Shown: piece after piece, positions 29,166-37,228 of the stretch | Position numbering within the stretch: the first letter of the stretch is position 1 | Layout of the letters: each line of letters starts with the position of its first letter | Source of the DNA: Cedecea neteri | GTDB taxonomy: Bacteria; Pseudomonadota; Gammaproteobacteria; Enterobacterales; Enterobacteriaceae | Direction: 5' to 3' | Length of the DNA: 64,000 nt | Assembly (NCBI RefSeq): GCF_000757825.1 | Contig: NZ_CP009451.1 | Coordinates: 1,922,001-1,986,000, forward strand | Program-made: the position numbers and the translations under genes | Notes under the pieces: generated by a model | Told to the model about the DNA's origin: nothing | What the model saw: only the letters and a program-made list of their open reading frames with translations | The model's database searches: none

Positions 29166-29939
29166 ATGCTAATTCTTATCTCACCTGCCAAGACGCTGGA
29201 TTACCAAAGCGAGCTGCCTACGGACCGCTATACACAGCCGGAACTGCTGGAATACTCCCGGCAGTTAATCAGCGTTGCCCGCAAGCTTAGCGCGCCGCAA
29301 ATTGCCTCGCTGATGAGCATCAGCGACAAGCTGGCTTCGCTGAACGAAACGCGCTTCCACGAGTGGCAGCCGGCGTTCACTCCACAAAACGCGCGCCCTG
29401 CTATTCTGGCGTTTAAAGGCGATGTTTATACCGGCCTGCAAGCTGAAGAATTCAGCGAAGCGGACTTTGATTTCGCCCAGCAGCACCTGCGTATGCTTTC
29501 CGGGCTGTACGGCGTACTGCGCCCGCTGGATCTGATGCAGCCCTACCGCCTGGAAATGGGCATTCGCCTGGAAAACCCGAAAGGCAAAGATCTCTACCAC
29601 TTCTGGGGCGACACGATAACCGAGAAGCTCAACCAGGTGCTGGCGACACAGGGCGGCAACATCGTGGTAAACCTGGCGTCTGATGAATACTTTAAGGCGG
29701 TTAAGCCTAAGAAGCTGAATGCGGAAATCATCAAGCCCGTCTTCCTGGATGAGAAAAACGGCAAGTTTAAAGTCATTAGCTTCTACGCGAAAAAAGCGCG
29801 CGGATTGATGAGCCGCTACATCATTGAGAATCGCCTGACGAAGCCCGAACAGCTAAAAGCGTTTAATACCGACGGCTACTTCTTTGATGCAGACGCCTCA
29901 CAGAAAAACGAACTGGTGTTTAAGCGCCACGAGCAGTAA
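29166..29939 (+). CDS. yaaA: Peroxide-stress resistance protein YaaA (DUF328/UPF0246)
   Basis: 257 residues (E. coli 258), beginning [15 protein letters not shown]. Conserved segments [47 protein letters not shown] and the Lys/Arg-rich [15 protein letters not shown] all match. In E. coli it limits free iron during hydrogen peroxide stress and binds DNA. Start at 29166 has GGAGTGGAC upstream; an ATG five codons earlier is less likely. Confidence 0.95.
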   Translation: MLILISPAKTLDYQSELPTDRYTQPELLEYSRQLISVARKLSAPQIASLMSISDKLASLNETRFHEWQPAFTPQNARPAILAFKGDVYTGLQAEEFSEADFDFAQQHLRMLSGLYGVLRPLDLMQPYRLEMGIRLENPKGKDLYHFWGDTITEKLNQVLATQGGNIVVNLASDEYFKAVKPKKLNAEIIKPVFLDEKNGKFKVISFYAKKARGLMSRYIIENRLTKPEQLKAFNTDGYFFDADASQKNELVFKRHEQ

Positions 29940-29941
29940 AA

Positions 29942-29969
29942 AAAACGCCAGCGCTAAGCTGGCGTTTTA
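29942..29969. terminator. Terminator after yaaA
   Basis: AAAACGCCAGC / GCTGGCGTTTT (29942-29952, 29958-29968), 5-nt loop GCTAA. Symmetrical A and T runs allow function in both directions. Confidence 0.9.
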
Positions 29970-29986
29970 ATTTGCACTGGCGCCGG

Positions 29987-30052
29987 TCATCTATCCCAGC
30001 GGTCATCATGATGATAGCGCGGCGGGCCATCGAAATGTTCATGGCGCTGCCA
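29987..30052 (-). pseudogene. yaaX: Possible 3' relic of yaaX (DUF2502)
   Basis: The minus-strand frame reads WQRHEHFDGPPRYHHDDRWD then R and a stop (21 codons). The His/Pro/Arg/Asp/Trp-rich composition resembles the C-terminal tail of YaaX/YpeC-type DUF2502 proteins, and the place between thrC and yaaA is where E. coli has yaaX. There is no signal peptide, no start codon and no room for the rest: the thrC terminator begins directly upstream. Chance cannot be excluded for so short a frame. Confidence 0.35.
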
Positions 30053-30056
30053 GCAG

Positions 30057-30092
30057 AGAAAAAGCCCCCATTTTACCAACCAAATGGGGCTT
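30057..30092 (-). terminator. Rho-independent terminator of the thr operon
   Basis: Minus strand AAGCCCCATTT, 8-nt loop, AAATGGGGGCTT followed by TTTTC; one unpaired G in the right arm. It lies within 10 bp of the thrC stop. Confidence 0.8.
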
Positions 30093-30097
30093 CAGGA

Positions 30098-31384
30098 TTA
30101 AGCTTTAACCATCATGAACTTACGCAGTTCGGCGAAATCAGCCGGAAGATTGTGGGACAGCAGCGGCAGGTCGGCGCGGGATGCCAGCTCCTGCGGCAAC
30201 GGCAGCGCTTCACCCAGAATCTCTTCCACGCTCTCTTTAAACTTCGCCGGATGCGCAGTCCCCAGGAACAGGCCAAACTCGCCAGGCTGCAGCTGGTCGC
30301 GCAGGGCACGGTAAGCAATGGCCGCATGCGGTTCAGAAACGTAGCCAATAGCCTTCAGCTCACGCATCGTCTCTTTGGTGGTTTCATCGGTGACTGCGGC
30401 ATAGCCCAGGTCGGTCAGGCGCCAGATTTTGCGGCGGAACAATTCTTCCACGCGCGGCCAGTTGTTAGGCTGGCTTACGTCCATCGCGTTGGAAAGCGTT
30501 GCAACAGTCGTTTTAGGCGCCCACTGGCCTTCTGCGAGGAAGCGTGGAACGGTGTCGTTGGCATTCGTGGCGGCGATAAAACGCTTAATCGGCAGGCCGA
30601 GTGATTTCGCCAGCAGGCCCGCAGTCAGGTCACCGAAGTTGCCGCTCGGCACGGAGACCACCAGCTGGTTACGGGCTTCCTGCGGCAGCTGAGCCACGGC
30701 TTCAAAGTAGTAGCAAATCTGCGCCAGCAGGCGGCTGATGTTGATGGAGTTCGCCGAGTTTAACCCAAGCGCCACTTTCAGCTCTTCATCGTCAAACGCC
30801 TGTTTTACCAGCGCCTGACAGGCATCGAAATCACCGTCAATCGCCACGGTTTCGATATTGCCGCCGAGGGTACAGAACAGTTTTTCCTGCAGCGGGCTGA
30901 TTTTCCCCCGTGGGTAAAGAATGACTACGCGTACGTTCTCTATGCCATAAAACGCATGAGCCACGGCCGCGCCGGTATCGCCTGATGTAGCGGTCAAAAT
31001 GGTCACCGGTTTGTCGCCGCTGATGTGGGTCAGCATCTGGGCCATAAAGCGCCCGCCAAAGTCTTTAAACGCCAGCGTCGGGCCGTGGAACAGCTCCAGG
31101 CAGCCTACGTCCGGTTCGACCATATTGACCGGTGCAGGGAAGGCGAAAGCCGCTCGCACGCGCTCTGCCAGAATCTCCTGCGGGATCTCATCGCCGATAA
31201 ACGCAGACAAAATTTTGCTGCTGCGGCTGACAAAGTCCATATCCAGCATGGCGTCGATTTCAGTCAGCTCAAACTCCGGCAGGTCGTGCGGGAAGAACAG
31301 ACCCTGCTGCTTGCCCAGCCCCTGGGTAACGGCCTGTGCAAAAGAGACCTGCTCGTTGTGATCTTTAAGGTTGTACAGTTTCAT
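30098..31384 (-). CDS. thrC: Threonine synthase
   Basis: 428 residues, the E. coli length. PLP-dependent fold type II: the PLP lysine lies in FHGPTLAFKDFGGRFMAQ, and TATSGDTGAAVAHAFYG is the phosphate-binding segment. Converts O-phosphohomoserine to threonine. Third gene of thrABC, 3 bp after thrB. Confidence 0.98.
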   Translation of the reverse strand: MKLYNLKDHNEQVSFAQAVTQGLGKQQGLFFPHDLPEFELTEIDAMLDMDFVSRSSKILSAFIGDEIPQEILAERVRAAFAFPAPVNMVEPDVGCLELFHGPTLAFKDFGGRFMAQMLTHISGDKPVTILTATSGDTGAAVAHAFYGIENVRVVILYPRGKISPLQEKLFCTLGGNIETVAIDGDFDACQALVKQAFDDEELKVALGLNSANSINISRLLAQICYYFEAVAQLPQEARNQLVVSVPSGNFGDLTAGLLAKSLGLPIKRFIAATNANDTVPRFLAEGQWAPKTTVATLSNAMDVSQPNNWPRVEELFRRKIWRLTDLGYAAVTDETTKETMRELKAIGYVSEPHAAIAYRALRDQLQPGEFGLFLGTAHPAKFKESVEEILGEALPLPQELASRADLPLLSHNLPADFAELRKFMMVKA

Positions 31385-31387
31385 GCT

Positions 31388-32317
31388 TTATCCCAAAACT
31401 CGTGCGCCAGCCGTATCCAGACGGCAAATATGTACAAAACCTTCCTGGTTCTGCAAATAATGTTGGCTGAGCCAGTCAGCCACGCGCTGTGCGGTGTCGG
31501 TGTTATCGCACAGTGCAAATAAGGTCGGGCCGGAACCCGAAATCCCGCTCGCCAGCGCGCCAATATCCGCGACGGCCTTACGGGACTCATCAAACTTAGG
31601 CAGCAGTTTGGCGCGGTAAGGCTCGGCGATGACATCCCGCATCAATTTTGCGGCAAGCGCAGGCTGGCGGGTGTGGCAGGCATGAATAAAACCGGCCAAA
31701 TGGCGACCGTGACTGATGCAGTCCTGGCGGCGATACTGGGCAGGTAAAATCGCACGTGCTTCTGCGGTCGAAACCTTAATGCCAGGGTAAGCCAGCACCC
31801 ACAGCCACTCATCAAAGCCTGGCACCTGCTGGCTGATGATGCCGCTTTCTTCGATCATCAACTGCATTCCGCCGAGGAAACAAGGCGCTACGTTGTCGTA
31901 ATGAATGCTGCCGGAAATACGCCCTTCCAGCTCGCCCATCAGCCCCAGCAGACGCGTGTCGCTAAGAGGCTTGCCGCAGAATTCATTCATCGCCATCAGG
32001 CCAGCAACCACAGAGCAGGCGCTGGAACCCAGGCCAGAACCAATAGGCATGTTTTTCTCAAGCGTCATCGCCACGGGGATCGTTTTACCTACCTCCTGGC
32101 AAAAACGCTCCCAGCACTGATAAACAATGTTCTCACGCGGCTCATCCGGCAGTTTGCTGGCGAAGCGCCCAAGGTTGGTGAGGCTGAAGCTGTCCGCCGC
32201 CTCCACCGTGACATAATCACCGAGATGTGAACCATCAATGGGCGACACCGCCGCGCCCAGCACGTCGAATCCGACGCTCATATTGGCGCTGGAAGCCGGG
32301 GCATATACTTTAACCAT
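31388..32317 (-). CDS. thrB: Homoserine kinase
   Basis: 309 residues (E. coli 310). GHMP kinase: the ATP loop is [22 protein letters not shown], and [13 protein letters not shown] is the C-terminal motif. Phosphorylates homoserine. Only one base separates it from the thrA stop, so translation is coupled. Confidence 0.98.
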   Translation of the reverse strand: MVKVYAPASSANMSVGFDVLGAAVSPIDGSHLGDYVTVEAADSFSLTNLGRFASKLPDEPRENIVYQCWERFCQEVGKTIPVAMTLEKNMPIGSGLGSSACSVVAGLMAMNEFCGKPLSDTRLLGLMGELEGRISGSIHYDNVAPCFLGGMQLMIEESGIISQQVPGFDEWLWVLAYPGIKVSTAEARAILPAQYRRQDCISHGRHLAGFIHACHTRQPALAAKLMRDVIAEPYRAKLLPKFDESRKAVADIGALASGISGSGPTLFALCDNTDTAQRVADWLSQHYLQNQEGFVHICRLDTAGARVLG

Positions 32318-32318
32318 C

Positions 32319-34781
32319 TTAAACTCCTAACTTCCATGACAGGGTACGAAGCAGATCCGCGAAAACACCGGCTGCGGTAACGTCATTACCCGCGCCATAG
32401 CCACGTAGAACCATCGGCAACGGTTGATAATAGTGGCTGTAGAAGGCCAGGGCGTTTTCGCCATTTTTCACCTTATACAGCGGATCGTTGCCGTCTACGG
32501 CATCGATTTTCACTTTACAGCTGCCGTCTTCTTCAATAATGCCGACGTAACGTAGCACTTTCCCATCGTCACGCGCCTTCCTCACACGAGCCGCAAACTC
32601 ATCATCCAACTGAGGAAGGCGTGCCATAAAAGACTCGACGTCTCCGCTCGCATCAAAATTTTCCGGAAGCACAGATTCGATCTCGATATCCGAAAGTTCC
32701 AGATCGCTTCCGGTCTCACGGGCCAGAATCAACAGCTTACGAGCAACGTCCATGCCGGAAAGATCGTCACGCGGATCCGGTTCGGTATACCCCATCTCAC
32801 GGGCGGTGCTGGTGGCAAGCGAGAAGCTCATCCCCTCGTCCAGCTTGCCGAAGATGTAAGAGAGCGATCCGGAAAGAATGCCGGAAAAACGCTGCAGTTC
32901 ATCACCCGCATTCAGCAGATTTTGCAGGTTTTCAATCACCGGCAAACCCGCGCCAACGTTGGTGTCGTAGAGGAATTTACGGCGCGATTTCTCGGCGGCA
33001 TTACGCATCTGGTGATAGTAATTCATGCTCGAGGTGTTGGCCTTTTTGTTTGGCGTCACCACGTGGAAACCTTCGCTCAGGAAGTCGGCGTACTGATCCG
33101 CTACGGCCTGGCTGGAGGTACAGTCCACAATGACCGGGTTCAGCAGATGGTACTCTTTCACCAGGCGAATCAGGCGGCCAAGGTTGAACGGCTCTTTCGC
33201 CTGCTCCAGCGCCTGCTGCCAGTTTTCAAGATCGAGGCCGTGAACGTTGGTCAGCAGCGCTTTAGAGTTCGCCACGCCGCAGACGCGCAGGTCGATGTGC
33301 TTCGCCTTCAGCCACGCCTGCTGGCGCTTAACCTGCTCGAGCAAAGCCGCGCCCACGCCGCCAACGCCAACAAGGAACAGCTCGATAACCTGGTCGGTGT
33401 TAAACAGCATCTGGTGGGTGACACGCACGCCGGTCACGGCATCGTCGTTGTTCACCACAACGGAGATCGAACGCTCGGAGGAGCCCTGGGCGATAGCGAT
33501 AATATTGATATTTGCCCGAGCCAGCGCGGCAAAGAACTTGGCGGAGATACCGCGCAGCGTCTTCATGCCGTCACCCACGACGGAGATAACCGCCAGACGC
33601 TCGGTCACCGCCAGCGGCTCCAGCAGCTCTTCTTTCAGCTCGAGATAGAATTCATCTTCCATCGCCTTGCGGGCACGGCCACAGTCAGCCTGCGGCACGC
33701 AGAAGCTGATGCTGTATTCAGAAGAAGACTGGGTAATCAGCACCACGGAGATGCCGGCACGGGACATCGCGGCAAACACGCGCGCGGCCATGCCGACCAT
33801 GCCCTTCATGCCCGGGCCGGACACGCTGAACATTGCCATATTATTCAGATTGGTAATGCCCTTAACCGGCAGTCCTTCATCGTCGCTTTTATCGCCAATA
33901 AGGGTGCCTGGCGCCTGAGGGTTTCCGGTATTTTTAATCAGGCAAGGGATCTGGAACTGTGCAATCGGGGTGATCGTGCGAGGGTGAAGAACTTTAGCGC
34001 CGAAGTAGGAAAGCTCCATCGCTTCCTGGTAAGACATCGACTTCAGCAACCTGGCGTCCGGGACCTGGCGCGGGTCGCAGGTATAAACGCCGTCGACGTC
34101 AGTCCAGATCTCACAACAGTCGGCTCGCAGACAGGCGGCCAGCACGGCGGCAGAATAGTCGGAGCCGTTACGGCCCAGCACCACCAGCTCACCTTTCTCG
34201 TTACCGGCGGTAAAGCCAGCCATCAGGATCATGTGATCTTCAGGAATGCGGCTGGCTGCGATACGGCGGGTAGATTCTGCAATATCCACGCTCGAGTCCA
34301 GATAGTGGCCCACGGCCAGCAGCTTCTCGACGGGATCGATAACCGTAACCTGGTAGCCGCGGGCCTGCAGCACGCCAGACATAATCGCGATCGACAGCTT
34401 CTCACCCCGGCAAATGATCGCCGCGTTGATGCTGTCCGGGCACTGTCCCAGCAGGCTGATGCCGTGCAGAACGTGCTTAAGCTGGGCAAACTCTTGATTC
34501 ACCACGGCCTTTAGCTCGGCCAGCGGGAAGCCCGGCTGCGCCTCTGCCAGGCCAGTCAGCAGTTCGGAGAAAATACGCTCGGCGTCGCTGATATTCGGCA
34601 CTGCATCCTGGCCACCGATAGTTTTCTCTATCATCGCCACAAGGTGGTTAGTAATTTTTGCCGGAGCAGACAGCACGGTCGCCACCTGCCCCTGTTTGGC
34701 ATTACTTTCCAGGATATCGGCAACGCGGAGAAAACGTTCCGCATTTGCCACCGAAGTACCGCCGAATTTCAACACTCGCAT
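32319..34781 (-). CDS. thrA: Bifunctional aspartokinase I / homoserine dehydrogenase I
   Basis: 820 residues from the ATG at 34781, the length of E. coli ThrA. N-terminal aspartokinase ([17 protein letters not shown] ... [23 protein letters not shown]), central ACT regulatory repeats, and C-terminal homoserine dehydrogenase ([15 protein letters not shown] ... [16 protein letters not shown]). Catalyses steps one and three from aspartate to threonine and is feedback-inhibited by threonine. The frame remains open to 34823 through the attenuator, which is not coding. AAGGGG lies about 6-10 nt upstream. Confidence 0.98.
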   Translation of the reverse strand: MRVLKFGGTSVANAERFLRVADILESNAKQGQVATVLSAPAKITNHLVAMIEKTIGGQDAVPNISDAERIFSELLTGLAEAQPGFPLAELKAVVNQEFAQLKHVLHGISLLGQCPDSINAAIICRGEKLSIAIMSGVLQARGYQVTVIDPVEKLLAVGHYLDSSVDIAESTRRIAASRIPEDHMILMAGFTAGNEKGELVVLGRNGSDYSAAVLAACLRADCCEIWTDVDGVYTCDPRQVPDARLLKSMSYQEAMELSYFGAKVLHPRTITPIAQFQIPCLIKNTGNPQAPGTLIGDKSDDEGLPVKGITNLNNMAMFSVSGPGMKGMVGMAARVFAAMSRAGISVVLITQSSSEYSISFCVPQADCGRARKAMEDEFYLELKEELLEPLAVTERLAVISVVGDGMKTLRGISAKFFAALARANINIIAIAQGSSERSISVVVNNDDAVTGVRVTHQMLFNTDQVIELFLVGVGGVGAALLEQVKRQQAWLKAKHIDLRVCGVANSKALLTNVHGLDLENWQQALEQAKEPFNLGRLIRLVKEYHLLNPVIVDCTSSQAVADQYADFLSEGFHVVTPNKKANTSSMNYYHQMRNAAEKSRRKFLYDTNVGAGLPVIENLQNLLNAGDELQRFSGILSGSLSYIFGKLDEGMSFSLATSTAREMGYTEPDPRDDLSGMDVARKLLILARETGSDLELSDIEIESVLPENFDASGDVESFMARLPQLDDEFAARVRKARDDGKVLRYVGIIEEDGSCKVKIDAVDGNDPLYKVKNGENALAFYSHYYQPLPMVLRGYGAGNDVTAAGVFADLLRTLSWKLGV

Positions 34782-34805
34782 TGTTGTGACCCCTTGATTT
34801 TTTCC

Positions 34806-34845
34806 CGAAAAAAAAGCCCGCACTGTTTAGGTGCGGGCTTTTTTC
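34806..34845 (-). terminator. thr operon attenuator (terminator hairpin)
   Basis: AAGCCCGCAC / GTGCGGGCTT (34814-34823, 34831-34840), 7-nt loop, then eight T on the minus strand. The end of the leader-peptide gene reads GGTGCGGGCT, which can pair with the first arm (AGCCCGCACC) and so form the alternative antiterminator. This is the classic thr attenuation arrangement. Confidence 0.93.
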
Positions 34846-34862
34846 ATTTTTACCTGTATGCG

Positions 34863-34931
34863 TCAGCCCGCACCGTTACCTGTGGTAATGGTGGTTGTGA
34901 TAATTGTGGTAATCAGGCTGAAGCGGAACAT
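34863..34931 (-). CDS. thrL: thr operon leader peptide
   Basis: 22 residues: MFRFSLITTIITTTITTG followed by NGAG. Seven Thr and four Ile codons make translation sensitive to charged tRNA-Thr and tRNA-Ile. The start is preceded by ACACAACATCC as in E. coli. The C-terminal half (TTTITTGNGAG) is the same as in E. coli, whereas the first residues (FRFSL) differ from the E. coli KRIST. The gene ends 18 bp before the attenuator hairpin. Confidence 0.93.
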   Translation of the reverse strand: MFRFSLITTIITTTITTGNGAG

Positions 34932-34966
34932 GGATGTTGTGTGCTCTAAATTTGTATTAGCTCTAT

Positions 34967-34995
34967 TGGTTAAAGCAATCCCCTTATCAAGTCAA
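34967..34995 (-). promoter_or_regulatory. thr operon promoter
   Basis: Minus strand TTGACT (34990-34995), 17-bp spacer, TAACCA (34967-34972), then AATAGAGC. The -35 and the TTTAACCAATA context are the same as in the E. coli thrL promoter. The remaining AT-rich sequence up to lasT (34996-35128) has no gene. Confidence 0.75.
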
Positions 34996-35128
34996 TTTTT
35001 TTTAGTTCTGTCACAAAAAATCGACTTGTTCGGTCACGCTGGTAAATCCGCCAAAAATGGTGGTAAAAACACGAAAAACCGGCATTAAATTAGATATAAA
35101 CTTCAAATAAATTAAATTTAAAGAAATT

Positions 35129-35815
35129 TTATTCTGGTAATTTTTTTTCGATATCATGGAGCAAACGGTGCAGCATTGCGGTGTCTCTCTGCTCGAGCAG
35201 CCCCAGGCGCTGCTGTACCCAGTCGACCATTTTTTGGTCACCGGCAACCTCAAGCCGGTTTAACAACGCGGCAATCCGTAAGCGCAAAGCGTTCAATTGT
35301 TGACCATCACCCTCTGGATTTTCCACCGGCGGGAGCTGCATCAGGGCGGAAAGCTGGTAGCAATAAACCATCACGGCCTGACCCAGGTTGAGCGAAGGAT
35401 AATCCGCAACCATCGGTACGCCGGTTAAAACATCCGCCAGCTCCAGCTCTTCGTTAGTCAGCCCGGAATCCTCCCGGCCAAACACCAGCGCCGCGCACCC
35501 TACCCATTGACGCTTCTCTTCCAGCAGCGGCACCAGCTGCTCCGGCGTGGCGTAGTAGTGGAATTTCGCCCGGCTTCGGGCCGTCGTCGCTATCGAAAAA
35601 TCAACGTCGCTCAGAGCTTCGGCAAGGGTGTCGTAGTGGCGCACGCCGTCAAGGATATCGCCCGCCCCGTGGGCAACCCAACGCGCGGCAGGCTGGAGAT
35701 GTGCATCACTGGCGACGATGCGCAGTTCCGTAAAACCCATCGTTTTCATGGCCCGGGCGGCAGCCCCGACGTTCTCAGCTCTGGCTGGTGAAACCAGGAT
35801 AATTGGCAAACGCAT
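35129..35815 (-). CDS. lasT: SpoU-family tRNA/rRNA methyltransferase LasT
   Basis: 228 residues, as E. coli LasT/YjtD. SPOUT-type methyltransferase: the three motifs are SPARAENVGAAARAMKTMGF, ALVFGREDSGLTNEELELAD and PSLNLGQAVMVYCYQL, like TrmJ. S-adenosylmethionine-dependent 2'-O methylation of RNA is expected, but the target is unproven. Located upstream of thrL on the same strand. Confidence 0.93.
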   Translation of the reverse strand: MRLPIILVSPARAENVGAAARAMKTMGFTELRIVASDAHLQPAARWVAHGAGDILDGVRHYDTLAEALSDVDFSIATTARSRAKFHYYATPEQLVPLLEEKRQWVGCAALVFGREDSGLTNEELELADVLTGVPMVADYPSLNLGQAVMVYCYQLSALMQLPPVENPEGDGQQLNALRLRIAALLNRLEVAGDQKMVDWVQQRLGLLEQRDTAMLHRLLHDIEKKLPE

Positions 35816-36043
35816 TGGAACTCTCTTCTAAAATTCGTAAAAACGTGCGAAGTGATGCACAAATTTTGATAATACGCATCGCAAATTTACTTTGTTGCAA
35901 CATATATTATAACTGTAGCCACTCGCGCAGCGTATAACTTAAGCTTATGCTTTTACATGATTATATGGCATAAGAACGTTGTAAATACATCTTATATCCA
36001 TTTGTTTAGCATGGTTTATTTCTTTACGAGCCGGTGGAAGCCA

Positions 36044-36069
36044 CAGGCCAGATTCGGCCTGGTTTTTTT
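36044..36069 (+). terminator. Plus-strand terminator upstream of arcA, without an upstream gene
   Basis: CAGGCC / GGCCTG (36044-36049, 36056-36061), 6-nt loop, followed by GTTTTTTT. The T-run makes it a plus-strand terminator, but no plus-strand gene lies upstream (lasT is on the minus strand). It may end a small RNA or a distal arcA transcript. Confidence 0.6.
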
Positions 36070-36163
36070 AACGCTTTACGATCTTGATTATTAAATAGTT
36101 GTGACAAAAGCTAGCATTGAGCTACGATGATTTAATGAAACTGTTAACGTGCTACAATTGAAA

Positions 36164-36177
36164 TTGATATATGTCAA
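36164..36177 (+). promoter_or_regulatory. FNR box upstream of arcA
   Basis: TTGAT-ATAT-GTCAA, one mismatch from TTGAT-N4-ATCAA. It lies 279 bp upstream of arcA. Anaerobic activation of arcA by FNR is known in E. coli, which fits. Confidence 0.65.
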
Positions 36178-36218
36178 CGAAGCGTAGTTTTATCAGGTGT
36201 CTAAGCAGCACTAGCCTG

Positions 36219-36359
36219 TTATGTTGCTGTTAAAATGGTTAGGATAATAGCCGTTTTTGACACCGTCGGGTCAAAAGGGAACGTACCCACGACCAAGCTA
36301 ATGATGTTGTTGACGTTGATGGAAAGTGCATCAAGAACGCAATTACGTACTTTAGTCAC
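36219..36359 (-). CDS. yjjY: Small conserved protein YjjY, antisense to the arcA leader
   Basis: 46 residues with a GTG start: VTKVRNCVLDALSINVNNII then SLVVGTFPFDPTVSKTAIIL and TILTAT. This agrees almost residue for residue with my memory of E. coli YjjY, at the same place and orientation between arcA and lasT. Function unknown. It is wholly antisense to the arcA 5' untranslated region, so part of its conservation could come from selection on the arcA leader. No strong Shine-Dalgarno was seen. Confidence 0.65.
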   Translation of the reverse strand: MTKVRNCVLDALSINVNNIISLVVGTFPFDPTVSKTAIILTILTAT

Positions 36360-36455
36360 GTTAAGCCCGGCATGTTAATTTATGGCATGTAACAGGCAGG
36401 TCAGGGACTTTTGTACTTCCTGTTTCGATTTAGTTGGCAATTTTAGGTAGCAAAC

Positions 36456-37172
36456 ATGCAGACCCCGCACATTCTTATCGTCGAAGACGAATTAGTAACA
36501 CGCAACACGCTAAAAAGCATTTTTGAAGCGGAAGGCTATGATGTTTTTGAAGCGACCGATGGCGCAGAGATGCATCAAATCCTTGCCGATAATGACATCA
36601 ATCTCGTCATTATGGACATCAACCTGCCGGGTAAAAACGGCCTGCTGCTGGCGCGTGAACTGCGCGAGCAAGCCAATGTGGCGCTGATGTTCCTGACGGG
36701 CCGTGATAACGAAGTGGACAAGATCCTGGGTCTTGAAATTGGCGCAGATGACTACATCACCAAGCCATTCAACCCACGTGAATTGACCATTCGTGCACGC
36801 AACTTGCTGTCCCGTACGATGAATTTAGGCGCTATCAGCGAAGAGCGTCGCTCCGTTGAGAGCTACAAATTCAACGGCTGGGAGCTGGACATCAACAGCC
36901 GCTCACTGGTTAGCCCGAACGGTGAACAGTACAAGCTGCCGCGTAGTGAATTCCGCGCGATGCTGCACTTCTGTGAAAACCCAGGCAAAATTCAGTCTCG
37001 TGCTGAATTGCTGAAGAAAATGACCGGTCGCGAGCTGAAGCCGCATGACCGCACCGTCGATGTGACTATCCGCCGTATTCGTAAACACTTCGAATCCACG
37101 CCGGATACGCCGGAAATCATCGCCACGATCCACGGCGAAGGTTACCGTTTCTGCGGCGATCTGCAGGAATAA
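36456..37172 (+). CDS. arcA: Two-component response regulator ArcA
   Basis: 238 residues, the E. coli length. Receiver domain 1-120 with Asp10/Asp11 acidic pocket, phospho-acceptor Asp54 ([13 protein letters not shown]) and Lys in [11 protein letters not shown]-terminal OmpR-type winged helix ([20 protein letters not shown] then [10 protein letters not shown]). Redox-dependent global repressor of aerobic genes, activated by ArcB. Preceded by a long leader with an FNR box. In E. coli creD is the next gene; here it is not present. Confidence 0.98.
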   Translation: MQTPHILIVEDELVTRNTLKSIFEAEGYDVFEATDGAEMHQILADNDINLVIMDINLPGKNGLLLARELREQANVALMFLTGRDNEVDKILGLEIGADDYITKPFNPRELTIRARNLLSRTMNLGAISEERRSVESYKFNGWELDINSRSLVSPNGEQYKLPRSEFRAMLHFCENPGKIQSRAELLKKMTGRELKPHDRTVDVTIRRIRKHFESTPDTPEIIATIHGEGYRFCGDLQE

Positions 37173-37188
37173 GCAAGAAGGATTACGA

Positions 37189-37217
37189 AAAGGGCTGACC
37201 AGCGTCAGCCCTTTTTT
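37189..37217. terminator. Terminator between arcA and the hydrolase gene
   Basis: AAGGGCTGAC / GTCAGCCCTT (37190-37199, 37204-37213), loop CAGC, followed by TTTTA on the plus strand and preceded by AAA. It can serve arcA and the convergent hydrolase/ABC operon. Confidence 0.9.
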
Positions 37218-37228
37218 ATGCCCGTCAT

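Larger units (their letters stand above)
35816..36218. other. Long intergenic region between lasT and yjjY/arcA
   Basis: A 403-bp AT-rich stretch. On the plus strand it contains a promoter-like TATAAC, a stem-loop with T-run at 36044 and an FNR box at 36164, listed separately. In E. coli several arcA promoters are spread over a comparable 5' region. I see no protein-coding frame of useful length in it. Confidence 0.5.

Noticed and set aside
32922..34514. 530-codon open frame opposite thrA
   Set aside because: His/Arg/Gln-rich composition typical of antisense frames of GC-rich genes; thrA is certain on the other strand.
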